Origin: Bacteroidia bacterium
GTDB taxonomy: Bacteria; Bacteroidota; Bacteroidia; AKYH767-A; OLB10
Length of the DNA: 52,280 nucleotides
Reading direction: 5' to 3'
Assembly (NCBI GenBank): GCA_023262505.1
Contig: JALRAP010000011.1
Location: 1-52,280, forward strand
Below are positions 52,087 to 52,280 of the stretch, piece after piece. The notes under the pieces were generated by a model. That model ran no database searches. It was not told where the DNA came from and worked only from the letters and a program-made list of their open reading frames with translations. The translations under genes were made by a program, and so were the position numbers. Every line of letters begins with the position of its first letter. The first letter of the stretch is position 1.

Positions 52087-52280
52087 TCAACCTATTTCAC
52101 TTTGCCAAGCTAAGATTCCACCTTTTAAATTTGACAAGTTGGTGTATCCAAATCTGTTTTCCAGCTCCCTGATAGCTGTAGCGCTTCTAGCACCACTACG
52201 GCAATGTATAACCACTGGTTTGTCTGTGGGGATTTCTCCACGCCTTTCAATCACCGATCCCAAAGGGATTAGTAGTCCGC
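52087..52280 (-). CDS. Rhodanese-domain protein, C-terminal part
   Basis: The 5' end lies beyond the right edge. The 63 visible residues run from GLLIPLGSVIERRGEIP through the active-site loop HCRSGARSA (nucleophile Cys) to LSNLKGGILAWQSEIG and a stop. This is a complete C-terminal half of a rhodanese domain, probably the end of a ThiF/MoeB-rhodanese fusion in sulfur transfer for molybdopterin or thiamine, or a stand-alone rhodanese; the missing part decides. Confidence 0.8.
   Translation of the reverse strand, partial: GLLIPLGSVIERRGEIPTDKPVVIHCRSGARSATAIRELENRFGYTNLSNLKGGILAWQSEIG

Noticed and set aside
1-52280. Mobile elements, CRISPR arrays, phage or defence genes
   Set aside because: No transposase, integrase, terminal repeats or spaced short repeats were seen; composition is even across the window.

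Overview
This 52.3 kb window is ordinary chromosomal DNA from a member of the Bacteroidota, most likely a Flavobacteriales lineage of the Cryomorphaceae/Crocinitomicaceae type; the exact genus cannot be fixed from sequence alone. The signs are three secreted proteins with type IX secretion (T9SS) type A sorting domains, a TonB-dependent receptor with a carboxypeptidase-like N-terminal domain, a four-module OmpA-family protein built like the T9SS component PorE, a bacterial GH3 protein, a folK/deoxynucleoside-kinase pair, few obvious Shine-Dalgarno sequences, and promoter boxes of the Bacteroidota type (TTG, then TAnnTTTG). No tRNA, rRNA, CRISPR array, insertion sequence, phage gene or integrase was seen. 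Gene density is very high, with many 4-base stop/start overlaps and convergent stop codons that touch or overlap.

Layout. 1-1280 (minus): the start of a secreted protein, a deoxynucleoside kinase and folK. 1369-7847 (plus): sppA, a PolX/PHP protein, a GH3 protein, a secreted unknown protein and a second deoxynucleoside kinase. 7844-10658: a T9SS repeat protein, a START-like protein and an unknown protein. 10739-16288 (plus): an LptF/LptG-type permease, two glycosyltransferases coupled to it, an intergenic region with three stem-loops, then ribBA. 16299-20277 (minus): two thioredoxin-fold proteins, pabA/trpG and a PNGase F-like T9SS protein. 20386-25975: an acyl-CoA thioesterase facing a propeller-amidohydrolase, DedA and a fatty acid desaturase. 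26185-32469: a di-haem cytochrome c peroxidase lipoprotein, a lysoplasmalogenase-type membrane protein, a TonB receptor pair and a T9SS protein. 32476-36701: an arginine cluster in which arginine decarboxylase diverges from arginase, which is followed by argS. 36708-42634 (plus): a NlpC/P60-like hydrolase, a lipoprotein, ffh, folD, queE and the PorE-like protein. 42649-45706 (minus): nhaD, a FAD oxidoreductase and smpB. 45774-50562 (plus): pyrD, a DUF4920 lipoprotein, HMG-CoA lyase and a long octad-repeat helical protein closed by a strong terminator. 50638-52280 (minus): a DUF6580-like membrane protein, aroE and the end of a rhodanese-domain protein.

Most genes are housekeeping: folate and one-carbon metabolism (folK, pabA, folD), riboflavin (ribBA), pyrimidine (pyrD), shikimate (aroE), translation and targeting (argS, ffh, smpB) and envelope biogenesis (sppA, LptF/G, glycosyltransferases, DedA, desaturase). 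The least explained parts are the octad-repeat protein (48238-50562), the direct repeats in the arginine-decarboxylase/arginase divergent region (33871-33954), three consecutive stem-loops upstream of ribBA (14544-14741), a PolX protein that has lost a catalytic polymerase aspartate but keeps its PHP site, and an identical 17-mer upstream of sppA and smpB. At least five genes appear to use TTG or GTG starts.
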